Shown here piece by piece: positions 1 through 11,428 of a stretch of DNA of 64,000 nt. This DNA comes from Lepraria neglecta (Eukaryota > Ascomycota > Lecanoromycetes > Lecanorales > Stereocaulaceae). Location: the NCBI GenBank assembly GCA_033220425.1, contig CM065653.1, forward strand, positions 1,612,001 through 1,676,000. Direction: 5' to 3'. Below the pieces are notes generated by a model. It made no database searches. It was not told the DNA's origin and saw only the letters and a program-made list of their open reading frames with translations. The translations under genes and the position numbers were made by a program. Each line of letters starts with the position of its first letter. The first letter of the stretch is position 1.

Positions 1-1196
1 TGTACATTAAGAATTTCGAACTTCAGAGAGTCCCATAGAGTGACCGAGTAATTCGAGACTGTTGTGACACTATATGATGATGCGCAAGCGGTGATGGTCT
101 GCAAGACATCTTTCTACATCGTGTTAGATGGAGCTTATGTAAAGTGCATAGGCAGTCTCACCTTGACATTTGGTGACGTAGAATCAAGCTTGTCTATTAA
201 TTGGGGGAACGCATAGGGCGCAAAATATGATGATGATGCAACACAATCTCTGAGCCTGCTCTTTAGATCTTGGGCAGTAATTCCATATGGATCATCGGGA
301 GGCGGTCGAAAGGTGATGGGGAAATAACAGAAGACGGAGTCGAACAGGGTCTACAAATCGTGAGCAAATCTCTAGGCCCAAGAAGAGAGTCGAACCTCTG
401 CATGGCCTGATATATCCCATTCCATCATGACTACCTTGAGTATTGAGAAGATGACCATCAAGTTCCTCGGGTCTTTCTCGCCAATGACAAGATCCGTAAT
501 ACCGACAACAGACTCATTTCCGAGCTCCTTGAGGGCGTTGCGGTGCTTCGACATTAGGTCGTTCAGCAGTTCAAGTATCTGAAGCCTTTGTGGTTGGGGG
601 CGTATTTGTAGGTCCTGGAAATGCTCGAGCATTCTGGCTAATAGTCAGCCCCAGGTTCCACGCCAACTAGACACCCGATGCAAGCCATTTATGGGAGAAG
701 GAGTATTCCAGCTCGCATCCCAGGTATGCTAACTTCTACCAGCGCAGCTCTGTGGCCAAGGTCCCAGCAGATGATACACTTACTCACGCTCTGAACGTCG
801 TTACTGCCATCTCTTTGCTAAATCTCCCCAGTCCTTGTAGTTTCCTGAGACCTCCTACTGCACCTCCATCTTCAATCCGGGCACATAAGAATTCGCAGAG
901 CGTTTGAATCTGCTGTCTGGATAAGAAAGTTAGTGACAAATGGCCGATGATTTCGGAGAGGTAGCCGATCGTTTTGGCGCGGACTGTAGCATCTTCTTCG
1001 TTGATGTACTCGCCCAGAGACCGGACGACTTCAATTAAGGTTGTTTCTTTCGACTCCAGCCCTGAGTACAAGTCAGCCTGGGAGTTTGGAATAAGGACAA
1101 GACGCATAGCATACTCTTTGCTGTCTCCTTCGCAATATCTGAAGCCTTTGCTTTGTCAGGGCCGACTGTGAGCAAGTATTGCTGAACATCTGACAT
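1..1196 (-). CDS. MMS19: MMS19 (Met18) HEAT-repeat protein, 5' part, cut by window edge
   Basis: MMS19 is the targeting subunit of the cytosolic iron-sulfur assembly complex. It delivers Fe-S clusters to DNA polymerases and helicases such as XPD and is needed for genome stability. Seen here: ATG at 1196-1194 and exons 1115-1196, 788-1061, 396-633, 162-350 and 1-113, with introns at 1062-1114, 634-787, 351-395 and 114-161. Each exon join keeps the frame. The peptide carries the family's N-terminal signatures in order: a SLGEYIN-type start, a RxKTIGYLSEI stretch, the GEKDPRNL motif, then CYFPITFRPPPDDPYGIT. The rest of the gene, about two thirds of the family's roughly 1,000 residues, lies beyond base 1. 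It is divergent from MTD1. Family assignment is secure; the 634-787 intron is long enough that an extra small exon cannot be excluded. Confidence 0.93.
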
Positions 1197-1379
1197 CGTC
1201 AGTCCTTGTAAGCTTGTCGCAGACCGAATTGTAGAGAAGAGTGTTTAAAAAAGTTCTCCGATTCAAAACGTCACTTGTGTATGATCGACAGCTAGCGGTA
1301 TCTTATCGGCATCTTTTCGCTTCAACTTTCCTATCTCGATTTTTTGTCGAATTTCTTTTCTCATATATATCGAACGACC
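1197..1379. promoter_or_regulatory. shared promoter between MMS19 and MTD1
   Basis: The two start codons face away from each other across 183 bases, so both promoters must lie here or overlap into each other's leader. The stretch is pyrimidine rich near the MTD1 start. I see no convincing TATA box. Confidence 0.6.
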
Positions 1380-2522
1380 ATGGTTGGACATACGAATGGT
1401 GCGGCCTCATGCAAAGTGGTTCTAGCTGGCACCGTGGCCAAGGACCTCCTGGCTGAGGTATCACAAGGGTTTTCGAAGGTTGGAAAGGCTCCACTGCTTA
1501 TTGGCTTCCTTGCAAATAAAGATCCAGCTGCTCGCAAATATGCCGAATGGACTGATCGTACCTGTCAAGAAAAGTGAGATTGTTCGTATACTTTTGCTTA
1601 TTGTTTGCTCTTTTGGGAGTCATTCTGACGTCTGCCGGTCAGCGGTTTCAAGTTTGAATTACGAGAAGTTGACCGCGAAGAGCTGGAGTCTAGCATTCTT
1701 GCAGCAAATGAGGATCCTGATATAGACGGCATCATTGTGTACTACCCAATATTTGGCAATCGTCAAGACCAATATCTACAGCAGTGCACGGATGTCAGCA
1801 AAGATGTGGAAGGTCTTAGTCATCGTTACATTTTCAAGTTGTACCACAATGAGCGCTTCCTTGACGAACAGATGACACAGAAAAGTCTACTGCCATGTAC
1901 CCCACTTGCACTTCTGAAAATCCTGGATTATCTGAGAGTCTACAACAGCATTCTACCGTACGGAAACAGACTTTTCGGCAGGTCGATCACTGTTTTCAAC
2001 AGATCTGAAACAGTCGGGCGGCCATTGGCTGCTTTACTTGCCAACGACGGAGCCTGCGTGTACAGTGTAGATGTCACAGGGGTGCAAGAGTTCACAAGGG
2101 GTGCGGGGATCAAGAAGAACCGGCACGAAGTCATTGAGAAGGAGGGTTGGGGGATGCAGGATTGTGTGCCACTCAGCGATGTAGTCATCGGTGGAGTACC
2201 CGGGGAATCCTTCAAGATACCGACCGAATTATTGCGAGAAGGAGCTGTCTGTATCAATTTCTCCACTGAAAAGGTCAGTGGCCAGTGAGTTGCGGCATTG
2301 CTGAAGTCCGCATGCTGACCTGAATTTGCCCTGCAGAATTTCGAAGCAGATGTCAAGGACAAAGCATCAATCTATGTTCCTGCAATTGGAAAGGTGACAA
2401 TCGTGGTGTTGCTTCGTAATCTCCTAGTATGCAGCCACTATGCTCTTGGTCAAAAACTTGCTGACGATTTTACACAGAGACTCGTTCAGAACAGGCAGGC
2501 CAGGACCCAAGAGCAAGCCTAG
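1380..2522 (+). CDS. MTD1: cytosolic NAD-dependent methylenetetrahydrofolate dehydrogenase
   Basis: Oxidises 5,10-methylene-tetrahydrofolate to the methenyl form with NAD, supplying one-carbon units for purine synthesis in the cytosol. Exons 1380-1573, 1643-2273, 2337-2426 and 2478-2522 give 319 residues, the same length as yeast Mtd1 (320). The substrate-side motif reads Y-A-E-W-T: the fifth position is Thr where bifunctional dehydrogenase/cyclohydrolases have their catalytic Lys, which fits a monofunctional Mtd1. The conserved IIVYYP and LLPCTP-like stretches come next, then the nucleotide-binding segment ITVFNRSETVGRPLA, then a C-terminal KVTI-LLRN helix. The last exon is only 15 codons and is found from the donor at 2427 and the acceptor ending at 2477. 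The start is the first in-frame ATG. Confidence 0.95.
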
Positions 2523-3620
2523 GACCCTGAGGCATCCATGGCCTAAGAAATCACGATTACGATATCAATTTGAACGCTGTCCATTATCGATCCAGATTAC
2601 ACGTGCGACAAAGTATCTATGCGGCACGCCTCACGGATGACAAAAGAAATTGGAATTGCACCCAGGCTTTGGCGCGATGGAAACTCCCCTTCACCGTTGG
2701 TATCCATATTTCCAAATAGCACATATCCGACTCATGCTGTCATAAAACGCCCCGAAAGATTGACTGGCGAAGTTTTCATCCACAAAATCACTGGCTTGCA
2801 CAGAGCTCCGTTCGAGCCTATTTTTCACCTGCGGGTGTCGCTCGTGAGTGCCGGATACAATTGCAGATTTACATTAGAATTATAGCTATTGGACTGGGGC
2901 TTTGAAGCGGCGAGGCAAACTTTAGAGTGATGAATTTGCACGCTGTGCAGCAGCTTTACTTTGCAAGGGACGACGATTCAGGAGAGTTTGTACGCATGTC
3001 TTCGACGAGTCACCTGTCACTTGTTGGCAATTGGACTGCACAAATTTGGGATCGATACACTTCTAAGATCGTAAGCCACACTATAACGTTGGCCACGTGG
3101 TGGGTGCCTGAACACCACCTTTGACCAATGTGTAAGACGGTAAAATGCCTATTGAAACAGTAGTCCCGGGAGTTGACTGGTCTCATCTGACGTAAAACGC
3201 ATCATTTTCGGCCTAAAACGCCATCTCGAAAATCTCTGCCCTGATGTTTCGACATCCCGCCTCTTGGCACCAATGACATCTCCGAACTACTCCTTTACTC
3301 AGCGGCGTGCCTAAAGGATCTCACCTGATAAGCATCGACCAGCATATTACGTTCCAATTTTAGCTCGCATCTCACTGGCAGCATTCGTCGTCATTTGGTG
3401 CTTATTTCGTTCGCCGATAGGGCACAGCATCTTACCCTTTTGTGGCCAATAGTCAGCCATTCGCAGTAGCCATGGCCTACATCAGTGGCCTGTGCCCTGA
3501 TGTCCTATCCTCCTTCCATAATCCTTCAATCAACGAGTAATGGAGTGTTGCGCCTTCCCAATTGACGACAACAAAATGGCAGGCGGATTGCGTTCATGAA
3601 ATATCCACCATAGCCAAGCC
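2523..3620. other. intergenic, no gene seen
   Basis: About 1.1 kb holding the MTD1 3' end and the leader of the next gene. Reading frames are short, and no domain or RNA gene could be recognised. Confidence 0.6.
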
Positions 3621-5127
3621 ATGGCATCGCTACCCCCTCCACCACCAGGCATTGACTTGAAAGCCAATCAAGGACCAAGAGTAATATCATCAGGCATTGC
3701 TCTAATAGTATTGCCCACAATATTCGTTATACTGCGCTTCGTCTCGAGATGGATTGCGCAGGCCGGTTTCTGGTGGGATGACCTGCTGGTTGTCTTGTCT
3801 CTTTTGCTGAGCTATGGACCGAATGCGAGCATGATGCAGTGTGAGTCTCGCCGAATGCACTGTTTGGGGGATAAATTCCATGATGCTGACATTGTCGCAG
3901 CGGCGCGAACCAATGGTTTTGGAAAACACTTATGGGCGCTGGACGATCCAGCGCATAATACCAGCCAATTCCTTAAAATCCTCTACGTATACATCATATT
4001 CTACTACGCAGCAGTAGTAGCCATAAAGCTGTGCATGTGAGAGAATACCAGACCGTACTGTGACCCGTGATGTTGGAGGTTGACTAGCTCAGTCTCACCT
4101 TCTATCGACGAATCTTCCCCGTCACAGAAATCAGGTTCTGGCTATACACTGGGTACGGCCTAGTGGGCTGTTATGCCATAGCCGCCCTCTGCGCTACCAC
4201 CTTCCAATGGTTAGTCTTCCTACTGCCTCCCGGGTAGCGAACATTGGCTCACCGCCCCACAGTCAACCAATACACGGATTTTGGGACAAAACCATCCCGT
4301 CCCATTGTGTTTCGGGCGACAACATCCTCATTGTTCCCGGTGCGTTCAATGCAGTCCTCGACGCCTTCGTCATTTTGCTGGTAAGCAGCCCTCGAAGCTC
4401 ACTGCGCGCGAGACTGACAACGTACTCTAAGCCTTTACCCTTGCTGTGGCGACTTCGAACTACTCATAAGCAGAAGGGTATTCTGACGGGTATTTTCGCG
4501 TGCGGTGGATTGTGAGTACAGTGATACGCCAAGCACGTACGGTCAAATGCCCTTGCTAACAACTCTCGCCAGTGTCTGCATTATCAGCATCATTCGCCTT
4601 ATAGTCCTATCCCGGCTGTACGATGCCGACGTTACCTGTAAATTCCCTTTCCCATCATGAAACGTGGAAAGACCTTGACAATTCACCTAGGGAACTATAT
4701 CAACGCGGCCATTTGGTCCGCTGCCGAGCCCAGTATGGGTGTCATTGCTGCTTGCATACCGTCCCTGCGCCCTCTTATCGCTTTTTTCTGGAGAGGTAGC
4801 CACAAGGGTCCGACTATATTCTCGAAGAAAAGCGCCCAAGCAACCTCTAGCAGCGGTTCTTCGCGAATGGTATGGCCTACAAGAAACCACGGAGAAGACC
4901 TAGTCGGGGGTTTCACTAGGTTAGAGGAGGGCAGGCAACCTCGAGACCAAAGCCAAGACCGGTGGGGTCATGATGTCAATGTTCGTGGCGGCAAGAAGAA
5001 TAGAGCAGCAAATGGGGAGGAAGATATCAGTATGGAGGAATTGAATCCCTCGGATACTAGGATCCGAGTCAAGAATGAGGTTACGGTCACGTCGACAGCG
5101 TGGGACTACAAGGACAAGGTGTTTTGA
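3621..5127 (+). CDS. rhodopsin-domain (PTH11-like) integral membrane protein
   Basis: Fungal membrane protein of the rhodopsin-like/PTH11-related family, thought to act as a plasma-membrane sensor; ligand unknown. Seven exons: 3621-3840, 3901-4036, 4093-4209, 4263-4380, 4432-4511, 4573-4637 and 4691-5127, giving 390 residues with every join in phase. Family marks: GFWWDDLLVVLS in the second helix, a GxGKHLWxLD motif in the extracellular loop, LTFYRRIFP, the IHGFWD loop with a conserved Cys before it, and AAEPSMGVIAACIPSLRPL in the last helix, followed by a hydrophilic tail of about 100 residues. No CFEM domain precedes the helices, so it is not a classical PTH11. A second member of the family lies at 20572-21940. 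Confidence 0.88.
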
Positions 5128-5493
5128 AAGATACGATTGGGTCGCCGCGGTCAGGTCAATGAATTGTACACTTGGAAAATAGCGACCTGCGAAGGACGAG
5201 TCCTGGATACACAGAGAAGCTCCACGCTGCAGCGCACTATTCATACATATAGTCACAAAGAAAAGAACCATCCACGACAGGCCTGCAATAATGAAGGCCT
5301 CAGAATTCAATCTTCTGCATGTAATCTGAATATTTCAAAAGTGCGCGAGTACTCGGAGTACTGCCGTGAGAGTTATAACCCTAGCCCTTTATCGACAGCC
5401 GAAAACCTTAAAATTTCTTGACCAAACTCCAAAGCTCAGAGCTCTCTTGCGAATAATCCCATCAACAAACCACACACTCTCCCAATCCTCACA

Positions 5494-6541
5494 ATGTTAC
5501 GACAAATGTAAGTCCCCGCTCTAACTTATCTAAAGCTCTGGAACCCGCCGGCTAATACCCTTCAGTAAACCTAAGAACGCCCGCTCGAAACGTGCTCTAG
5601 CAAAACAAGAACCTCTAATCGTCGAAAACCCGAAGACCACTCTCCTACTACGCGGCACCTCCTCCTCTTCCCTCGTCAATGATCTCCTCACAGACCTGCA
5701 CTCCCTCAAACGCCCGCACTCAGTCAAGTTTACGAAGAAAAACGATATCCATCCCTTCGAAGACGCCTCCTCCCTCGAATTCTTCTCGCAGAAAAACGAC
5801 GCCTCACTCCTCGTCTTCGGCAATAACAGCAAAAAGCGACCTCACACTCTGACCTTCATAAGATGTTTTAGCGGCAAAGTACTGGATATGCTGGAATTGC
5901 ATGTGGTGCAAGATACGGCACGGACGCTTCAGCAATTCAAGGGGGAGAAATGCAAGACTGGCGTTAAGCCGCTTCTCAGCTTCAGCGGGGCACAATTTGA
6001 AAGCCCAACACTCAACGCATACACACAAGCGAAAAATCTATTCACGGATTTCTTTAGAGGTCAGGAGACGACGACTGTGGATGTGGAAGGGTTACAGTTA
6101 CTCATTAGCTTTTTCGCTGGCGAAGATGCCGAGGACGGTCAGAAAGCACAGATACAGATGCGGTGTTGGCGGATCATTACGAAACGAAGTGGGCAAAAAG
6201 TCCCAAGAGTAGAAGTAGAAGAGATGGGACCGAGGATTGATTTCAGGGTTGGGAGGATAAGGGAGGCGGAAGAGGGAATGTGGAAGGAGAGTTTGAAGAA
6301 GGCGAAGGGGACAGAGGCCAGGGTTAAGAAGAATGTGGAGACGGATATTGTGGGTGATAAAATTGGACGGATCCATCTTGGACGGCAGGATTTAAGTGAG
6401 TTGCAGACTAGGAAGATGAAGGGTTTAAAGAGGGTGAGGGATACGGATGGGGAGGAAGATGTGTTGGAGTTGGAGGATGTGATCAGTCAGGATGAGGATG
6501 AGGATGGGGGTGTTGAGGTCAAGAGGCAGAAAGTGGCTTGA
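5494..6541 (+). CDS. RPF2: ribosome biogenesis protein RPF2 (Brix domain)
   Basis: Rpf2 with Rrs1 brings the 5S RNP (5S rRNA, uL18, uL5) into pre-60S particles in the nucleolus. A four-codon first exon (5494-5507) is followed by intron 5508-5565 and exon 5566-6541, giving 329 residues against 344 in yeast. The N terminus is basic (IKPKNARSKRA). The Brix domain follows, with KKNDIHPFED, SLEFFSQKNDASLLVFG-like and DMLELHV segments. The C terminus is basic and acidic, ending in DEDEDGG-VKRQKVA. The tiny first exon is typical of fungal ribosome-biogenesis genes and would be missed by a simple frame search. Confidence 0.95.
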
Positions 6542-7746
6542 TACGACGTGCTATGTCTGTTCTTTTAGCAAGGCGCTCTGGATCATGATATGGAGAACTG
6601 ATGCATGATATCCAGTTCTGGTATTGAGCTTCGATATGCTCGAGTATTCCATCGAAAGCAAAGATTCTGTCCATTGATCTCTTGGTTGCAACGTGGGGAC
6701 GACATGGACCCTTCCACGTTAATTTGATGCTTAAAATTTCTCCAAACATCTGGATGTGAACATGCTCCACTCGTTACGTGTCTTAAAGATTGGTTTTTTG
6801 CCGGCTGCTTCAAGGTTGTCACTTCGTATCGCCGATTATGATACTTCGCTCTGACTCGCCGTCTTCTACACGCTATCCAATCATATAAAAAGATTCGAAT
6901 AGTGTGACATTGACACTGAGCTTAACCTCTGGCTTGGCTGCTCTATCCAAAACGAGCCAAAGTTACGATGGACCATCTTTACCCTTAACATCGGGCAAAT
7001 TCCCAAGCTAACGACAAGTTATATTGACACCGGTCTGCTGAAGGGCGTCTACCATGTGGTTTAGGTCCTAGAATCACAATTTATCAGACGATACCAGCGA
7101 GTCGAATTGGATGCCATTCTTGGCCTGAAACCGCATTTTTGGCATCGGCGCTATTGTCGGAGGCTCTCGGTTGTGGCGCCCGCTAAAAAGATAAGGCACC
7201 CAACAAGCCGGCACCATTAACCAGAAAATACGAGGAAGAATGCCTCACAACGAACCCGGCGCAAAGTTTGTTTATCAAAGGAAAAGAGAGTTGGTACAAT
7301 TGTAAAAGGGTTCTCTATAGCGATGTTGTAGGATCGATCAGGAAGACTGCCTTCAACGGAATATCAGAATATTCAGAGGGAATGGGAAGATTTGCGCCGC
7401 GTACCTGAATTCCTTCCTTATCACAGCTAGCGTGACGGTGAAACCAGGATCGAAAAGCCATTGGCGCTTTGCTTGGCGGCGGGTCTGTTCTTATTAATAG
7501 AAGACCTTGAAATCTCTCATTGTTTCTAGCAAATATACACGGGTACATCAACGATTCTTCAAGGAGGGTCAAGGTTTATTTTCTTGTTTGTCTTACACAA
7601 ACAACCACATTCGCTTTGTCAGTCAACCGTGTCACCCAACAAACCCGCTCCACTCCGCCGGGCTTCCCCCCCTCATCCAACCCAAATCAATCAGTCACTA
7701 CAGACAACGTCCATACAGCACCAATCACACTCGCTAAGGCTACAGA
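6542..7746. other. intergenic, leader region of the MscS gene
   Basis: About 1.2 kb. The last 250 bases before 7747 are CA- and CT-rich and probably form a long 5' leader. No conserved coding region was recognised. Confidence 0.5.
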
Positions 7747-10700
7747 ATGTCTGATCCGGTGTACGAGATTCGAGAGCCTCAGTTTACACACCCACAGCGC
7801 TCAAATGAGCCGTCGAGCAACTCAGACGACGAGGGGACACTATCCAACGATATCGACCGTCCGGAACGCACGAACACCAACCCATCCTACAATGAAAAGT
7901 CAGATGAATCATATCTCCGTCCCCAGAGAACGACCACCATGGAGCAGAATTATCTCGGAGGCAAGACCTCACAATCCGAATCACGAGAGGAGGAACTGAG
8001 ACTAGAGGATGATCTGGCAATGCTACAGGCCGAGAGGAAGGTATCCAGGTCTCAAAGCCACCATCATATGGGTGAATTGACTAGGTCACAAACCCTTCAC
8101 CGTAAAAGGACCAGGCAGGAACCCATCGACGAGTTTGATGTCAATACCAACCCTATACATGAAAGAGCATCTGGATTCAGGCCTCCCGAGCACCCAGAGG
8201 GAAAGTTCGCCAAAACCTTCAAACGAATCCATGAATCGAGTTTCCTTGTCCGGTACTTCATGTATATCGTACCACTGGTACTGATCATTCTTATACCGTT
8301 GATGCTTGGTGGTTTGGTTTTCAAGAGAGCAACAATCGGAGGGGTCCGCTTACTTTGGTTCTGCGTATGGCTTGAAGTCGTTTGGCTCACGCTCTGGGGA
8401 GGAAGAATTACGGCCAAAGCTTTGCCATGGCCTGTCGGTCTCGTCTCAAGTATCTTCACTAACAACAGCAAGAAGTGGAGAGACATGTGCAAGCAACTTG
8501 AGATACCGGCCACGCTGTTCTTCTGGCTTCTGGCCGTGTTGATCTCTTTTCTCCCTATCATGATACACAATCAGCTCGAGGGAGGCCCTGTCACACAGCC
8601 TTGGATGACGACAATGAACAAGGTCATCATTTCATTCTTCACCGGGGCTACATTGAACTTTGGCGAGAAGATCATCATACAGCTTATCGCCATCAGCTTT
8701 CATCTAAGGACATATGCCGACCGCATCGAGGTCAACAAGTTCCAGATTGGCAGCCTGACCAAGCTATATCAGTATTCAAAGGAGAAGATCACTATGGAGG
8801 ACTCAGACTTTGAGGAGACGACATCCGGTCCAGGGTCTGGTGCCCGTACCCCAATGCAGTATCTGAATGACGCTCAGAAAAAGACTCAAAGCGTTTTCGG
8901 CAAGGTCGGGGATGTGGCCGGAAAGGTTGCTGGTGACTTTACCGGAAAGCAAGTCACGAAGAGCACACATCCTCGTCAACTTGTGCTCACTTTGCTGAAT
9001 GCTCCGACATCGTCTCAAGTGCTTGCGCGCCGGCTATACCGGACTTTTGTGAAAGACGATGCCGATACCGTCTCTGGAGAGGATCTGAAACACGCTTTTG
9101 ATAATGATGAGGAAGCGGAGAGTGCCTTTTCGATGTTTGATAAAGACTTGAATGGCGATATCTCAATGGCCGAGTTGGAGGCAGTCTGCGTCGAGATCGG
9201 AAAAGAACGCAAATCCATTACAGCCTCGTTGAAAGACCTGGACTCGGTTGTGGCCAAGCTCGATGGAATTCTTCTCTTCTTCGTCCTGGTAGCCACTGTC
9301 CTGGTCTTCCTGTCATTAATCTCAGCATCAGCTGCTGGCGTGCTGACTAGTGCTGGGTCTACTGTCTTGGCCCTCTCCTGGCTCTTCTCTACCACCGCAC
9401 AAGAATTCTTGGCTTCCTGCATCTTTGTTCTCGTCAAGCATCCTTTCGACGTTGGTGATCGAATCACCATATACGGGAACACGGGTTCCATGCTAAAAGG
9501 AGATGATTACCTGGTCAAGGAGATATCTCTGCTCTACACCGAGTTTAAGAAAATGGAGGGTCACATTGTTCAAGCTCCAAACAGCTATTTGAACACGCTT
9601 TTCATTCTCAACATGCGCCGTTCCGGAGGCTTAGCCGAAGCAATTCCCATGACGTTCAAGTTCGGCACTACCTTAGAGCAGATTGATGAGCTTCGTACTC
9701 GCCTACTCGACTTTGTCAAAGCTGAGAAGCGTGAATACCAGTCTAATATCTTGACAGAAATCCGCGATATCGTCGAGGCTCATTCGCTCAACGTCAACGT
9801 CATCTTCTTCTACAAATCGAATTGGCAGAATGAATTACTTCGTCTCCAACGCCGCAACAAGTTCATTTGCGCAATGATGGTCGCAATGCAAGAGATTGGC
9901 ATTGAAGGACCTCGGCAACGTATTCCTGGCTCAATGGAGGACAACCCATTCTACTATGCTCAGACCGGGCCCAGACTCGCAGAAATCTCCGACGGGTCGA
10001 ACAACAATGGTGACAACAAGAGTGGTCCAGGCCCTCAATCCGGTTCCCTGGCCCGCGGTCCCAATAGCCCATTGGTCAATCGAACCAACTCCATACTCCG
10101 GACCGGCTCCCGGCAACGAGGCGAATCTATCTCCTCCATGTCACGCCGAGTCGAATTCCTAAACGTCAACAGCTCCGCAGACATCATGGCCGACCTTCCC
10201 GAAAATCGTAGCCCACGCATACCAGACATCAGACTGGGTTCCCCCTCGCGCTCTCGCGACGCCCGCGATCGCATCATAGAAGAAGATGACAAGGAACGCC
10301 GCCGCGAAGACGACGATACTATCCGCCGCGCTGAGTCTCGAGCCGGCAATAATCGCTCGCCTTTCGGTCTCAAGCGCTCTATCACCGAGGAATCCAAAGT
10401 AAAGAGAGGCAACTCCCTCATACACCGCAATCGCTTCTTCTCGCGTAGCAAGTCTCGTACCACTGACGATGGAGAAGAAGAAGATCTAATGGAGCAGGGT
10501 ATGGCGGACATTCCTGAAGTGGGCGTACCAGGAATGACTGATCGGATGGATCCGAGGACTGGCTTGGTTAGTCCGCAGGCCGTGAGCCCGAGCATGGACA
10601 GTGTGTATTCGAACACGCGGAGTCACCAGAGCGAAGGTGTAGGACCGAGTGCCAGTGGGGCATTGCCGTCTTTTGAGGATAGGATGTCATTAGATCATCC

Positions 10701-10764
10701 AGCGACGAGGACGCGGACGGAGGATTTTGAATTGAAGAATATGCCTAGGTATCCGGGGACATGA
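7747..10764 (+). CDS. MscS-family mechanosensitive channel with EF hand (Msy1/Msy2 type)
   Basis: An uninterrupted 1,005-codon frame. Fungal MscS-like channels of the Msy1/Msy2 type sit in the ER or cell cortex and control Ca2+ entry after hypo-osmotic shock. Seen: a disordered N-terminal tail of about 165 residues, then several hydrophobic helices (about 172-195, 200-220, 255-280, 295-315). A canonical EF-hand loop follows at residues 465-476 (D-K-D-L-N-G-D-I-S-M-A-E). Then come the pore helices at about 508-560 and the MscS beta domain (HPFDVGDRI...). The C-terminal tail of about 270 residues is Arg/Ser-rich. Ca2+ binding by the loop is predicted because positions 1, 3, 5, 7 and 12 are all intact. 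It is one of the few long genes here without introns. Confidence 0.93.
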   Translation: MSDPVYEIREPQFTHPQRSNEPSSNSDDEGTLSNDIDRPERTNTNPSYNEKSDESYLRPQRTTTMEQNYLGGKTSQSESREEELRLEDDLAMLQAERKVSRSQSHHHMGELTRSQTLHRKRTRQEPIDEFDVNTNPIHERASGFRPPEHPEGKFAKTFKRIHESSFLVRYFMYIVPLVLIILIPLMLGGLVFKRATIGGVRLLWFCVWLEVVWLTLWGGRITAKALPWPVGLVSSIFTNNSKKWRDMCKQLEIPATLFFWLLAVLISFLPIMIHNQLEGGPVTQPWMTTMNKVIISFFTGATLNFGEKIIIQLIAISFHLRTYADRIEVNKFQIGSLTKLYQYSKEKITMEDSDFEETTSGPGSGARTPMQYLNDAQKKTQSVFGKVGDVAGKVAGDFTGKQVTKSTHPRQLVLTLLNAPTSSQVLARRLYRTFVKDDADTVSGEDLKHAFDNDEEAESAFSMFDKDLNGDISMAELEAVCVEIGKERKSITASLKDLDSVVAKLDGILLFFVLVATVLVFLSLISASAAGVLTSAGSTVLALSWLFSTTAQEFLASCIFVLVKHPFDVGDRITIYGNTGSMLKGDDYLVKEISLLYTEFKKMEGHIVQAPNSYLNTLFILNMRRSGGLAEAIPMTFKFGTTLEQIDELRTRLLDFVKAEKREYQSNILTEIRDIVEAHSLNVNVIFFYKSNWQNELLRLQRRNKFICAMMVAMQEIGIEGPRQRIPGSMEDNPFYYAQTGPRLAEISDGSNNNGDNKSGPGPQSGSLARGPNSPLVNRTNSILRTGSRQRGESISSMSRRVEFLNVNSSADIMADLPENRSPRIPDIRLGSPSRSRDARDRIIEEDDKERRREDDDTIRRAESRAGNNRSPFGLKRSITEESKVKRGNSLIHRNRFFSRSKSRTTDDGEEEDLMEQGMADIPEVGVPGMTDRMDPRTGLVSPQAVSPSMDSVYSNTRSHQSEGVGPSASGALPSFEDRMSLDHPATRTRTEDFELKNMPRYPGT

Positions 10765-11428
10765 TATGATCACATGACTGATGAAGATTTGCGAGCGAGC
10801 GAACGAACATTGTACATAGAAAGGTACATTTAGACGGCGTCATCATCTGCATAGAAAGGTTGGGTAGAATAGCGCTGAAACTTCGTGTACTGTCTGGATG
10901 AGAAGCATGCTTGAAACGGCTTAAGAAAATTAAAGCAATTGGAACATGTCAAATCCATCATTTACTCCTGTAGTTCGTGCCTATGTTTGACAGCTCTACT
11001 TTCCTATAATTGAACTGTAGCACTTCATCAATCATCTCACGTAAGCACCAGGAGCAGTTCGTATCACTAAGATCCCTGTCTCGTGGGTAGCAAGAAAGTC
11101 TGGACAAGACACCTCGGAATTCCCTCTTAGCAGCTCTGAGGGACTAGGTTTATTCGCACAAAAGGGTGTTAGCTAAGTCACAATCGTATCGTTTTCTGGG
11201 ATTGTGCCTCAGGTGATTAATCAATGCCCGCGTCTTGCCCATGTGTTTTAGATTCTCATTAGGGAAATGTCCGAGCGTTCTTGCTACCCGCGAGCCTGTC
11301 TACCAGGCACCGAAGGAGACATCAACAGCTGCTTTTAGTGAGACCGATCACCTGTGTCGCTTTCATGTTCAACCAGGTACGACCCAATCGAGCTATGCGA
11401 TAAAAACATATCACTAAATCCTCTAAGT
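10765..11428. other. intergenic between convergent genes
   Basis: 3' ends of the channel gene and EMC3 point into this stretch. No coding signal seen. Confidence 0.5.

Noticed and set aside
10035-10616. Minus-strand frame of 193 codons
   Set aside because: Lies fully inside the MscS-channel gene opposite its Arg/Ser-rich tail; no domain.
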